A DNA stretch of 64,000 nt, from NCBI GenBank assembly GCA_964036195.1, contig OZ038459.1, positions 22,131,206-22,195,205 of the forward strand, given 5' to 3'. Source of the stretch: Sphaerolaimus hirsutus (Eukaryota > Nematoda > Chromadorea > Monhysterida > Sphaerolaimidae). The translations under genes and the position numbers were made by a program. Shown here in pieces: positions 43,984 to 54,337 of this stretch; the stretch's first letter is position 1, and every line of letters starts with the position of its first letter. The notes below the pieces were generated by a model. The model was not told where the DNA came from and did no database searches. It worked only from the letters and a program-made list of their open reading frames with translations.

Positions 43984-45803
43984 TCATGAGCAGAAGTATT
44001 GTAAAAGTGAAATGAACAAACCAGTTTGCATGCTTTGATCCTTTTTCAAAGTTATCTTCATTGAAGTTGTTTGAATTTCTGCATCTCTCAATTCTTGTTT
44101 TGCAACTTGTGTCTCAGAATTTCTCAATTCCTGTTTTGCAACTTGTGTCTCAGAATTTCTCATTTCAATCTTTTCTGAGACTTTGTCATCTTTTATTGGC
44201 ACTATATTTTCACTTTTCTTGACACTCATAGTAGTAGAATGATCTATGGTCAATTCCACAAGTTGAGAAGCAAAAAAAATAGAAGTGAGAAGTAATTAGA
44301 TGAAGTGAAAAGTGAAGTGAAATGAGTAGTAGAAATTGATGAGAAAGGTAAATTAGAAATGAAAAGTTAAATGAGGTGTAAGACTTTAAATTTAGATGTG
44401 AGATATAAATGAGAAGTAGAATGTTTGACTTTTCACTTCTCATTTTTCGTCTCACTTCTAAATTTACTTTCTTTTGAATTTTTGTTTCTCATTTCACTTC
44501 TAAATTTACCTTAATTTTTTACATCTCACTTCTAAATTGTTTTTTTTTTCTTCTCAACATGCGGAATTGGCACCTGTTGAAGCACTGGATTCAACAGCTT
44601 CAAATGTGGCATCTTCATATGAAGTTCCTTGTGATTCAGGGTCTTTTACAATCACACTAATCACACTTTTCAGTGACTCATTGTGAGGATTTGATTTTGA
44701 CCATTGTCCACTCAGTTCTGTTTCAACTTCAGTGACCACACTTTCATTGGTTGAAACATTCGGAGTGACCACTGCTATTTTTGCTTGTCTTTGAATTGGG
44801 TCCTTTGAAGATTTATGACCGGGGATGAGATTTAATTTGCCTGATGTGTTTTTTCAGGCTGCCCGATTCGTTTTGTAATGATTCATAATGTCAATCTTCT
44901 GGGGAGTCCCAGACACTGTAAAATGTTCTGTAAAATGTGAAATGTCATGCAAATTGTGAAAAGTCATGTAAAATACCCTGTAAAATGTCAAGGGACTAGT
45001 AAAAATATAAAATAAAATGTGACATTCTACAGGGAACTTTACATGTCTTTAGACACTTTACTCTTTAGACACTTTATATCGTCTAGGAGACTTTCAGTGG
45101 GAGTGGAACCAGGCAGCCTGGAAAAAAACCCCGCTTTGGACTGATTAAATCTCTCACCAGGACCCTGTCCAGACTTATCATTAACACTCTCTACAACTCC
45201 TCCATCCAGACTTTCTGCACCAGTTTCTGACATGGCAGGCACAATGATTTGAGCCTGATGGATATCAGTTTCTGGCAGTTCATCACTAATACTGCTGAGT
45301 TCATTTGGACTGCGCACTATTCCCAAAATGGATCTGGGGTCAATTCTGAAAGTGGAGTAGTGAAAAACCGTGAAGTAGTGAGAAGTGAGAAGTGAAATGA
45401 GGTGTGAAATTGCAAGTAAAAAGTCAAAAGTGAAGTAAAATGAAATGGGGAAATGATATATAAAAAGTTAACAGCAAAGTAAACTTTCACTTGTAATTTT
45501 ACTTTTCTTTTAACTTTTAACTGACCATTTCACATTTCACTTGTCATTTTATTTCTCACTTCTAAAATGTTATTTTTTACTTCTCCACTTTCGGAATTGG
45601 CACCTGGTTGATGGAGTGTCTGATGATATTGATGGGTCACTTTTTATTGGAACACTTGAAATGTCCGACTTTTTGGCCATCGATTTCTGGGCAGGTTTTT
45701 TTGTTGCGTCAGCCTTTGGAATTGGATCGGATGTTTTTGTTTTCAACTTTGATTTTACTTTTTTGCCGCTTGAAGAATGCGCCGTCAATTGAGACAGGTA
45801 TTT
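43984..45803 (-). CDS. Unknown multi-exon gene, Ser/Thr/Lys-rich protein, introns are MITEs
   Basis: Exons in coding order: 45803-45604, 45333-about 45057, 44898 (or 44842)-44574, and 44243-44022 (open to 43984). Visible sequence is low-complexity and polar: HSSSGKKVKSKLKTKTSD, DELPETDIHQAQIIVPAM, then a tandem RNSETQVAKQEL motif in the last exon. No domain is recognised. Introns 45603-45334 and 44573-44244 are exactly palindromic elements flanked by CAG. Junction codons are AG|A (Arg) and G|AT (Asp), so the frame continues. The middle intron also contains a MITE (about 44902-45056). With its simplest borders exon 3 has one in-frame TGA at 44856-44854; a donor at A|GTAAAG and acceptor ATCAG|GC avoid it. 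The 5' end is not seen. Confidence 0.65.
44244..44573 (-). mobile_element. GTGCCAATTCC MITE that is exactly an intron
   Basis: On the coding strand: TTCAACAG|GTGCCAATTCCGCATG ... CTTGTGGAATTGACCATAG|ATCATTC. Arms are AAGTGAGAAGT / ACTTCTCACTTCT words. The element gives GT; the last three bases TAG stand where other copies have the duplicated CAG. The phase 1 to phase 2 join is in frame. Confidence 0.83.
44902..45056 (-). mobile_element. AGTCCCAGACACTG MITE within the middle intron
   Basis: On the coding strand its 3' end is TTTTACAGTGTCTGGGACTC followed by CCCAG|AAG, matching the family at 8651 and 24409. The 5' end is diverged, so the exact splice border is uncertain. Confidence 0.6.
45334..45603 (-). 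mobile_element. GTGCCAATTCC MITE that is exactly an intron
   Basis: On the coding strand: TCAACCAG|GTGCCAATTCCGAAAG ... TTCAGAATTGACCCCAG|ATCC. Inverted ends and AAGTGAAAT-type arms are as in 44244-44573. The exon phase is 2 and the next exon supplies A, giving AGA with the frame intact. Confidence 0.85.
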
Positions 45804-46850
45804 CTGCGGAGTTGTAGAATTTTTTGTTTTAATTGTTGATTTAAATGTTTAAGTTGATTTTTAGACACTGTATTAAATACATCGAACTTACATCGAACTG
45901 TCAACGAATAAAACACAACATGATGAATGTTTTTACTTATAAATATTTGACACAGCACAGCACAACACCTTTTTTTTGAAACAACCAACTAAGTATTTTG
46001 GAAGTTGAAAAGTGACACAAAGTGTTAAGTGAGGTAGATTAAGTACCAGTGTTGGCAAGTTATATAAGTATAACCTTTTAAATGAGCAGTAAATTTTTGA
46101 TAGATTGAGAGATTGACGTCACTTGTAAATCTACTTGTCAATTTTACCACTTGAAGTTTGTACAATTTTATAAGCGCACCTGTAAATTTGCCGATGATTT
46201 TCTCTGGCTCGTTTCCTGTAAATTTCTCTCGACATTTTTCTGTTTCTCGTCAGCTATTATTTTATCCGGTTGAAAGGATAGATCTATCAAATTTTTATTC
46301 ATTTTTTGTTGTTTTTCGATTTGTGTGAAATTCTATTCACGAACACAGGTACATTAGCTGCGAATATATTTTGCATTTGACGTGTTAATTTGTGATGCAT
46401 GCATTCGTTTTACTTCCGTTTCCATGGAAACCATAGGCAACATTCGTTTTAGGTGTTATATACACTGATTTGCCGTATCCAGGATTGGTTGATAAAAATT
46501 AATGTTAAAAATGTAAAAAGGTTTATTTTCATGATCACTGTTTGAGCAATTTTTTGGGAACCCATGTACTGAAGCATTTGATGAAAATGAGCAACATTTC
46601 TTTAAAATTTAGTTAAACTAGGTACATTTATAATATTGTGCATTGCCTTTGATTTTGAAGCATTTTTTAGGAATTTGCCAACCCTAGGTACAAATGAATA
46701 GACTTCCATTTGGGAATTGAGCAATTTCAATCAACCTTGGAATACAATGGTGCCGATCCAAAAGTGCCTAAAAATAATGTAAAAATGCCTGGTGCTGGCA
46801 TCAAGTCGAACCACGGTGAAAAAGTGCTAGCGCCAAAAAAGTGTCGTGAC
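45804..46850. other. Non-coding interval
   Basis: About 46491-46687 resembles the CAGGGTTGG family (CAGGATTGGTTGATAAAA ... TTTGCCAACCCTA) but shows no 8-bp duplication. No exon is supported. Confidence 0.4.
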
Positions 46851-48246
46851 TAGTGATGTTAAAGGCACCGGGAAAAATGGCACCGCACCGCACCGGCACC
46901 TTTGCCAACGGATGAAAAGGGCACCTGGCACCCTGGGGCACCGGCCAGAAAATGGCACCGCACCGCACCGGCACCGGTGCCTTTTGGAAAAAATGGCACC
47001 GGCACCGAAGGGCACCGGCGGGTTGCCGGTGCTAGCACCGAAAGGCACCGCACCGGGCTGGAATTTCTGAAGTAAATATCGGGCAGTTTCTCAATGGTCT
47101 CACGTTTGGAAGTGCATATTTCCATGAATTTTCAACCGATTTTGATGGTTGAGCACTTAAAATGATCAGAATGATGTGGCAATCGCTTTTATGAAGCAAT
47201 TACAACGATTACAAATGAAAGATAAAATATTTAATTCATTACAATGTCCATAGCCACTATTGTCTACTGATCGGAGTCGTTGCTGTACAGAGAATGGAAC
47301 TATCTCTGTCATAAACTGACAACAAAATTTGAACAAAAAAGTAAGATAGATAAAAAATATAAAAATGATTTCAAATTCAACAAAATTTTAGATTCGCTCA
47401 TCAGATCACGTATTGGGTATAATGGATTTCACAGTAGGTATATTTATTTGATGGGAGGTTTACAAAATAGGCAAAAACGGTTGGGTAAAAACCGTATATC
47501 CTTGAATAAGACCCCCCCCCCCCTTGAATAACTCCCCCCTCTTGAATAAGTCCCCCCTCTGGGTAAAACGATCGATGAGCAACACACGAAAATGAAAACG
47601 AGACAAACAGAAAAATAAAGCTATGTCTGGGCTGATTCATCGAATGGGGTTTGGTGTGTGAAACGAAAAATACAAAAGAATGTTAGCCTATGATATTTTT
47701 AGGTTTAGATGATTGAACACGAATTTTTAGATGGATACGTTGTTTTGTTAGTGTTGAACTGGTCATTTTCTGCATTAGATGTGTTGACGGAATGCATACA
47801 AACAATGAATAAAGTGAAAGTTTTCCTGGAAGTTCTGAGGAAAAAATAACTCCCCCCTTGAATAGTACCCCCCCTTGAATAACTCCCCCCTCCAAAACCT
47901 CTGACGAAATAATAACACCCCTGGGGTCTTATTCAAGGATATACGGTATATCGCTGTTTTTTGAAATATGAATATGCACATACTATGGACAAAATTGCAC
48001 AGCACATGAAGCCTTCCCCGGTGCCTTTCCCGGTGCCTTTTACTTTGCCCTGGTGCTAGCACCTTTGGCACCGGCAAAAAAATGGCACCGCACCGCACCG
48101 GCACCGGTGCTGTTCTGAAAAAAATGGCACCGGCACCGGTATGGCACCCCTGAAGATTGCAATGGCACCGCACCAGCACCGGTGCTGGTGGTGCCCTTCG
48201 GTGCCCAGCACCGGGGCACCGGTGCCCCGGTGCCTTTACATCACTA
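46851..48246. mobile_element. hAT-like element TAGTGATG with GGCACC arms
   Basis: Ends TAGTGATGTTAAAGGCACCG and CGGTGCCTTTACATCACTA. A perfect 8-bp duplication GTCGTGAC lies at 46843-46850 and 48247-48254. Arms are arrays of GGCACC / GGTGCC words. The middle carries the nested element 47491-47947 and unique AT-rich DNA. No transposase was found. Confidence 0.85.
47491..47947. mobile_element. ACCGTATATCC-ended MITE nested in the TAGTGATG element
   Basis: Ends ACCGTATATCCTTGAATAAG and CTTATTCAAGGATATACGGTA. Arms are TTGAATAACTCCCCCC modules. This is a distinct subtype in which even the bases after ACCGTAT differ. Confidence 0.75.
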
Positions 48247-48261
48247 GTCGTGACTAGTTAT

Positions 48262-48345
48262 TAGTGATGGAATGGCGCCTTGGCGCCTGGCGCCCTGCAT
48301 TAAAAGGGCGCCAAAAAGGCGCCAGCAGGGTATCAAGGTGAGTGC
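48262..48345. repeat. TAGTGATGG fragment with GGCGCC words
   Basis: TAGTGATGGAATGGCGCC starts 15 bp after the previous element ends. No right terminus is found, so it is truncated. Confidence 0.5.
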
Positions 48346-48363
48346 TGTGTAAATGAAAAAATA

Positions 48364-48474
48364 ATGAAAAACGCATCCGTGGATGATCTAAATTTGCCAA
48401 AAAAATGGACGAAGTGGTGTGAGTGGGTGAAAATCTTTCGTCCAACTGTTGATCAGATGTGTCTGACGGATCAG
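48364..48474 (+). CDS. Candidate exon interrupted by a MITE
   Basis: A frame containing LNLPKKWTKWCEWVK and ending ...TDQ stops at CAG (48472-48474), where a palindromic element begins. After the element, CAG|AAGACAAGAATGATGG continues in phase 0. The left border here is CAG|GG, not GT, so canonical splicing would fail. The protein is not recognised. Confidence 0.25.
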
Positions 48475-49374
48475 GGGCCAGTTCCGCAAGTGGAAAAGTT
48501 AAGAGTTAAAAGTCAAGAGTTGAGTAAAATGACAAATGGCAAGTTAAGAGTAAAGTTAAATGATAAATGATGAGTTAAGAGAGAAGTGTAAATTTAAGAG
48601 TAAGACCCCGTTTACACGGATTTTTTGTGACGACTCGACAAAAATAAAACGTTCAATAAGTTGAGTAAAAATGTTCCATATTTATGAGAAAAAGTGGTCA
48701 ATGATACATCTTACCTAGGCGAATATGCATGTCAAATTTCACAATCGTGCTTGTAGCTCATGAGTTAGAGGCGTTTGAAAACTTTTGCAGTTGTCGGACA
48801 GTTGTCGGACTGTCTCCGACAGCCAGCGACAATAGCAAACTTTTTTTGAACGTCATAAATCTTGAGCTACAAGCACAAGTCTGCAATTTGGCCTGCATAT
48901 TTGCTTAGGTAGAAGGTATACTTGACCACTTTTTCTAATGAATATGGAACCTTTTTACTCAACTTATTGAACGTTTTCTTGTTGCCGAGTCGTCACACAA
49001 AATCCGTGTAAACGGGGTCTAAAGTTAAATGACAAATGATTAGTTAAGAGATAAGAGTAAAGTTAAGAGTCAAGCAAGTGTATCCAAATATTATTTTTTC
49101 GTATCCAGATCTTATGTTTTTCTATCCAAATCTCATTTTTGACATATGATTTGGATACAAAAACATAAGATTTGGAAACGAAAAAATAAGATTTGGATAC
49201 ACTTGCTTGACTCTTAACTTTACTCTTATCTCTTAACTAATCATTTGCCATTTAACTTAACGCTTGTCTCTTGACTCATCATTTATCATTTAACTTTACT
49301 CTTAACCTGCCATTTGTCATTTTACTCAACTCTTAACGTTTAACTCTTAACTTTTCCACTTGCGGAACTGGCAC
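48475..49374. mobile_element. GGGCCAGTTCCGC MITE with CAG duplication
   Basis: CAG|GGGCCAGTTCCGCAAG ... CTTGCGGAACTGGCAC|CAG, with CAG at 48472-48474 and 49375-49377. Arms are AGTTAAGAGT / ACTCTTAACT words. It was later split by the Harbinger-like element 48604-49019. Without that insertion it is 484 bp. Confidence 0.82.
48604..49019. mobile_element. PIF/Harbinger-like MITE, copy 2
   Basis: Ends GACCCCGTTTACACGG / CCGTGTAAACGGGGTC. TAA is duplicated at 48601-48603 and 49020-49022. The core has the same GACGACTCGACA and TTGTCGGACAGTTGTCGG words as 709-1126. Confidence 0.85.
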
Positions 49375-49408
49375 CAGAAGACAAGAATGATGGACCGTCG
49401 AACTTGCA

Positions 49409-49760
49409 TACCGTATTTCCTCGAAATACCCCCCCCCCCTCGAAATACCCCCCCTCGTTTGACCCCCCCCCCTCTCGAGACCACTATGAAACAATCACCC
49501 CCCCCCTCGAAATACCCCCCCCCCCAAATTGAGTGTAAAGGGAACGTACATGACAATAACTGTAGTTTGTGTTCTGTGTACTGCAGAACACAAACTGCCA
49601 TATTTGTGATGTACGTTCTCTTTACACTCAATTTTGGGGGGGGGGGGTATTTCGAGGGGGGGGGGGTGATTGTTTCATAGTGGTCTCGAGAGGGGGGGGG
49701 GGGTCAAACGAGGGGGGGGGGTATTTCGAGGGGGGGGGGGTATTTCGAGGAAATACGGTA
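49409..49760. mobile_element. ACCGTATTTCC MITE with near-perfect palindrome
   Basis: Both halves are almost exact inverse copies over some 170 bp, including ACCACTATGAAACAATCACC and its partner. TACCG / CGGTA termini, TA on each side. G-runs reach 13. Confidence 0.8.
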
Positions 49761-49861
49761 CAAGAAAAACAATAAAGTTTACATGTGTAAGTACATTGGT
49801 TGGATATTTCATACTACAGGAGCATATCACAGCTTATTATTTCATGGTAGAATGCAGAAAT

Positions 49862-50065
49862 CAGAGTTGTTATAATAATACTGGTATTTAAAAAAAGTGT
49901 AAAATAAAACATATAAGTTTTCTGTACTCGCGTACTTTTAAAAAGTACACGAGTAAATGAGTACTGGTATTTTTTTCTGGAGGAAAGGTAAATGTATTTA
50001 TGTAGTACGCGAGTGAGTACGCGTATCATTTTGAGTACAAACATAAATAACTTTTGCCAACTATG
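49862..50065. mobile_element. hAT-like AGAGTTGTTA element, short copy
   Basis: Ends CAGAGTTGTTATAATA and TTTTGCCAACTATG. Flanking octamers GCAGAAAT and CCACAAAA agree at 5 of 8 positions, so the duplication is only a suggestion. Body words are GTACTCGCGTAC and AAAGTACACGAGTA. Confidence 0.55.
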
Positions 50066-50424
50066 CCACAAAACCAATGAAAACTACTACCAGTGATAAT
50101 GTGTATACTGCAGCGACATTACACCTTACAATGAAATCTACCATATCCCATCTGAATAAACAAACATACATAAAAAATTTCATCATCTTTATCAAAAACA
50201 TTTGATAAATATGATGAAATTTTTCTGTTTGTTCTTTTATTCAGGTGGGATATGGTAGATTTCATTGTAAGGTGTAATGTCGCTGGAGTATATGTGAAAT
50301 TACATGCTCCCACGCAATCATTTTGCAAACAGATGAATTTTGCAATTCTGAACACCACCAAGATGTTCAGCTGCTGTTTAAAGGCTCAGATGTAGCTGTT
50401 GACAAAACGCTGTTTAAAAACTTT

Positions 50425-50600
50425 AAGATTGCTAGAAAATTTCGGTTCTTTCGGGTATTTACTTCGGTTCCGGGTATAAGTGCCGGTTCTCGGTTCCGGT
50501 TCGGTTCTCAAGGTCGGTTCTGGTTCTCGGTTCTCGGTTCCAAAATAGTGCTCGGTTCTCGGTTCGGTTCGGTTCGGGTCGGTCCGGTTCCCCAACCCTA
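50425..50600. repeat. GGTTCTCGGTTCC minisatellite
   Basis: Irregular tandem words CGGTTC, GGTTCTCGG and GGTTCCGG run through this stretch. Open frames on both strands are by-products. A TAGAAAATTTCGG / GGTTCCCCAACCCTA pair may mark element ends. Confidence 0.6.
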
Positions 50601-50710
50601 TGGCATAGGCAGAAATGGAATTAGGCATAGCAAAAATGTTTATCTTGTAAAATGTCTACATTCAGATATTTTGCATTGGCGTGTAGACCTTTATTTCACT
50701 GCGCCTTCAG

Positions 50711-50906
50711 GTGCCAGTTCCGCAAATTGAGAAGTGAGAAGTAAAATGGCAAATGCGAACTGAAATGATAAAAGTGAAGTGAAATGGCAAGTAAATTGGC
50801 AAAAACGAGATATTTAAAAAAAGAAAAAGTAAGTTCTCTTCACTTTTGCCATTTTACTTAGCTTTTGCCATTTTACTTCTCACTTCTTAATTTGCGGAAA
50901 ATGCCC
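50711..50906. mobile_element. GTGCCAGTTCC MITE, CAG-flanked
   Basis: CAG|GTGCCAGTTCCGCAAATTG ... TTAATTTGCGGAAAATGCCC|CAG (50708-50710 and 50907-50909). With GT at one end and CAG at the other it has the same intron-ready form as those in the 44-45.8 kb gene, but no flanking exon is evident. Confidence 0.75.
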
Positions 50907-50909
50907 CAG

Positions 50910-51144
50910 GGGCAAAGTGCTTTACTCCTTACTTAATGGCGAAGTGCTTAACTCTTTTATCTGAAATTTACGAGTTACTTGATTCTTTCCTCTTAACGTT
51001 TCATTTATAATTTTATATTATTTTGAAGATTACGCTTCAATCTTTACTTTACTCTTTACTTCACTCTTTACTTTTCACTTTACTTTTTACTTTTTGCTTT
51101 ACTTTTTACATTACTCTTGACTTTGCCACTTGCGAAACAGGCCC
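50910..51144. mobile_element. Second CAG-flanked element abutting the first
   Basis: It begins right after the shared CAG (50907-50909) with GGGCAAAGTGC and ends CTTGCGAAACAGGCCC|CAG. Arms are TTTACTTTTTACTTT words. Two neighbours appear to share one target trinucleotide. Confidence 0.5.
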
Positions 51145-51259
51145 CAGATGCTTCACACTTTTTAATAAACCACTTTAATAAGTATGCCACTTCACTTGTG
51201 TTGTGAAGTGTGCTTCACTTACTTTTATTACTGTGATGAGAGGTGAACCACGTAAAAAG

Positions 51260-51912
51260 CAGAGTTGCGAAAGCGTATTTACGCTTACCCAAAATACCCG
51301 GGTAAATGGGTATTTATACTTACGCTTACGCTTTCATAAAATACCCGTGCGCTTTTTTACGCTTTCCCGGCAAAAATACCCGGGTACTAAAAGCGTAAAA
51401 AAGTTATTCACACGGTTCAGTTTTACGCTTTTGAAAAAGTGTAAAACCACAAAAAAGAGTGAACGAAACCGCGTACCAGAAAAAAATGACTGTGTGTGTG
51501 CAGTAGTGATGGAAAAGCGCCAGGAAAAATGGGGCCAGGCGCCAATGGCGCCATGGCGCCATTCAAAATAATGGCGCCAGCGCCAAGATGGCGCCATAGA
51601 AAATGGCGCCAGGCGCCAAAGGGCGCCAGAAACAATGGCGCCAACAATAAAAGTTACCATTTTAGCATTTATATTCTAACAGAAGCATTTTTGTTAAGGG
51701 CAATATGTTAAAAATGTTGCTGAGGGCTTGATTTGGAAAGAATTCACTAAGCAAAAAGCCTCTTAAAAAATTTTTACGCTTACGCTTTTATTTACGCTTT
51801 CCCAGGTATTTTAAAAATACCTTACGCTTTGAGTATCCATACTCAAAATTTTGAAAGTGTATTTACGCTTACGCTTACGCTTTCCAAAAATACCGGTATT
51901 TTAACAACTCTG
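51260..51912. mobile_element. AGAGTTG element with TTTACGCTTACGC body
   Basis: Ends CAGAGTTGCGAAAGCG and GTATTTTAACAACTCTG. The 8-bp flanks GTAAAAAG and AGAAAAAT share 5 positions. A GGCGCC array of TAGTGATGG type (about 51504-51645) is nested inside. Confidence 0.65.
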
Positions 51913-52575
51913 AGAAAAATCAATTCCATCAGAATAATAAATATATCATAAAGCATGTGAAACTTTTCTAGAGGCTGCTTATCTGAGAAACAGCCCACTC
52001 CCAGGCCATTTCCAAACATAGTTTTGCAGTGAAATAGGTATATTAAAAACTGCTAGAGGTCAAAAGCAAACCGTTCAAAAGAGTACCTAAATACTTAAAA
52101 GTATGATACTTTTCAAAGTGCATGTGAAATATCAAATATTTAAAAAACAAAATTCTCAGCACCACAGTAGAGTACTAAGTGTCAAGTAAGAATCTTTTTC
52201 ACTAAGGAAATTAAAAGAGATGAACTTTTACTCTTAAATGTTTAAAGTTTAAAAATGTTTAAAATGTTTAAGTACTTTTAATCCAAAAAGTTTCAGTGGA
52301 AACACCTTGAATAATTTTTAAAGGAAAATGTGAGAAGTGTAATTATTCTCACACTTTAGACCAGACATAAGGATTCACATATTACAAAATATCCATCAAA
52401 TACCTATATCAAAAAGATGATGATCTCTCTCTCCAAAATACTCAAATTTATAATAATCAATAAGCACATGCAAATCCAAGTACTTTTTCTGAACGTAATG
52501 CACACATACCAGTTTAGATACTCAATGTCTGAGTACCTAAGTGCACACATTTTGTGAGTAAAAATAAACTCATTT
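51913..52575. other. Non-coding AT-rich interval
   Basis: No exon or clear repeat terminus was found. Confidence 0.35.
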
Positions 52576-52580
52576 TGTCA

Positions 52581-52802
52581 ACTCAGCAGCCACCACGGTT
52601 GACTAAACACGTCACCCCACGGGGACGAAACATCACTCTTTGCACATCGCTAATGAAACAGCCATCCGAACTCAAATGTCTGACTGTACCCAAAGCCCAT
52701 TTCCAAGCGCAATATTTCCCCTTCGAAATAACGCATCGGCGCGCATTTGACACGCGCAAATGCCAATATAACACGGAGAGTCATTTTGAAAGCTGGCGTT
52801 AA
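52581..52802 (+). CDS. Candidate terminal exon, function unknown
   Basis: After GTCAACTCAG a less AT-rich frame (RLTKHVTPRGRNITLC, SELKCLTVPKAHF, YFPFEITHRRAFDTRK) runs to a TAA at 52802. Composition differs from both flanks. I do not recognise it, and it could be chance. Confidence 0.3.
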   Translation, partial: TQQPPRLTKHVTPRGRNITLCTSLMKQPSELKCLTVPKAHFQAQYFPFEITHRRAFDTRKCQYNTESHFESWR

Positions 52803-53123
52803 CGAAACAGACTGTGTATTTTGCTCTTTTGTAATTGAAAGGTGCTAGCTAGCTGCTGAGGGATGTATTTGCGGTCATTTCTGGTAATTGGGGTTGGCGC
52901 CAGGGTGGTAAAATATTTTTTTTGTTGGAAAAAAATTAAAACTAGCAGGATTTTCATTCAGACCTTCGGCCCGGTTTCTCAGTGGTCTATGGTTTCATTG
53001 CAAAAACTGCCTATGGAAAATGCCAAAGCGAAAATGGAAATAACAAAGCTTGCTGGGAATATAGTGGCATCCACTCAGTAGGTATCTTAGCTTCTTTTAG
53101 TTACCCTAAATCCATATCTATTT

Positions 53124-54263
53124 GAGGCATCTAATTCTAAAGCGGGAATTAGAGCTCAGCGTCGATTCGACGTGAAATGATGACGTGAAATGTCGTCGTG
53201 AAATTAATTACACGAGTGTGGATCATGCTACGGGTCTACAATTTTCTAAGGATAATATATTAATCAATACCTTAATCGTGTCCAATACTGAGTGTTATCA
53301 GCCACAACTAGAGCGAATTGAAAAATTCAATTTTTATCATTTCACGTCATCAACATTTCACGTCACAGTGTCAGGGAACAACTTGACATTTCATGTCAGA
53401 CTGCTGCTTGCAATAGTCTGACGTGAAATGTCAAGTTGTTCCCTGACACTGTGACGTGAAATGATAAAAATTGAATTTTTCAATTTGCTCTAGTTGTGGC
53501 TGATAACACTCAGTATTGGACACGATTAAGGTATTGATTCATATATTATCCTTAGAAAATTGTAGACCCGTAGCATGATCCACATTTGTGTAATTTTTTT
53601 CACGACGTCATTTCACGTCATCATTTCACGTCGAATCGACGCTGAGCTCTAATTCCGGCCTAAAAGTTGACAAGTCCACAAAATGCGATTTTGAGTAAAT
53701 CGCATTTTAAGTTTCAGACCCAATTCCAGACCCATAGTGCATGTCCAATTTGCTTTCTCTCATGTTTTACATTAAGTTCCATATGTTGACAAAGTCTCCA
53801 ATTTTCAGCCCCTAATCTCAACCTATATGTGAAAAATGGGGTGTCCATAAAATTCCATTTGGTCAGAGCAAAACTGTTTTGGGGAGGGTAATGGACTTGT
53901 CGACTTCTTGCACGTGAACGTTTTTGTTCCCGCCCGCGTTGGTCCTGCCTTATTGGAAATTTATGCACTTGTCGACTTTTAGAAATCGGTGCCCATAGTG
54001 GACTTTTCACATTTCTTGCATTTTTCCCATAAAAAGGATGCAGAGGATGGACTTGTAGAATTCAGCCCAAAACTAAGTGGACTTGTCGACTTCTTGCCCA
54101 ATTTTTTTGCATTTTTGTCCAAAAATGTCAATTTTGTCACTATGCCATATGGGCATGTGAGGTCAAAAAATTTATGAAAAATATGTAGCCCCAGATGACG
54201 TTTCCGGGCCTAACTCAAAATTTTCATATTTTTCACTTGTCGACTTTTAGAATTGGATGCCTC
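53124..54263. mobile_element. Outer element with GAGGCATC ends, split by a Harbinger-like MITE
   Basis: The left arm GAGGCATCTAATTCTAA (53124-53140) continues as AAGTTGACAAGTCC only after removal of 53141-53663. Together they mirror the right arm CTTGTCGACTTTTAGAATTG through GGATGCCTC (to 54263). Internal words are GTGGACTTGTCGACTTCTTG type. Confidence 0.7.
53141..53660. mobile_element. 520-bp near-perfect palindrome, PIF/Harbinger-like, copy 1
   Basis: Arms of about 250 bp: AGCGGGAATTAGAGCTCAGC at left, GCTGAGCTCTAATTCCGGCC at right. TAA is duplicated (53138-53140 and 53661-53663). Almost nothing separates the arms except TGCTGCTTGCAATAG. Confidence 0.88.
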
Positions 54264-54337
54264 ATTTATATTCATAGCGGATTTCAAAATTTTGGTTGAC
54301 TGCCAAGTTCCACAAAAATATGGGGTCTCGTCCTTTA

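Noticed and set aside
48262-48345. A complete TAGTGATGG element next to the GGCACC element
   Set aside because: Only a left terminus is present; no inverse terminus or duplication to the right.
53185-53421. 78-codon plus-strand frame
   Set aside because: Lies wholly inside one arm of the 520-bp Harbinger-like palindrome.
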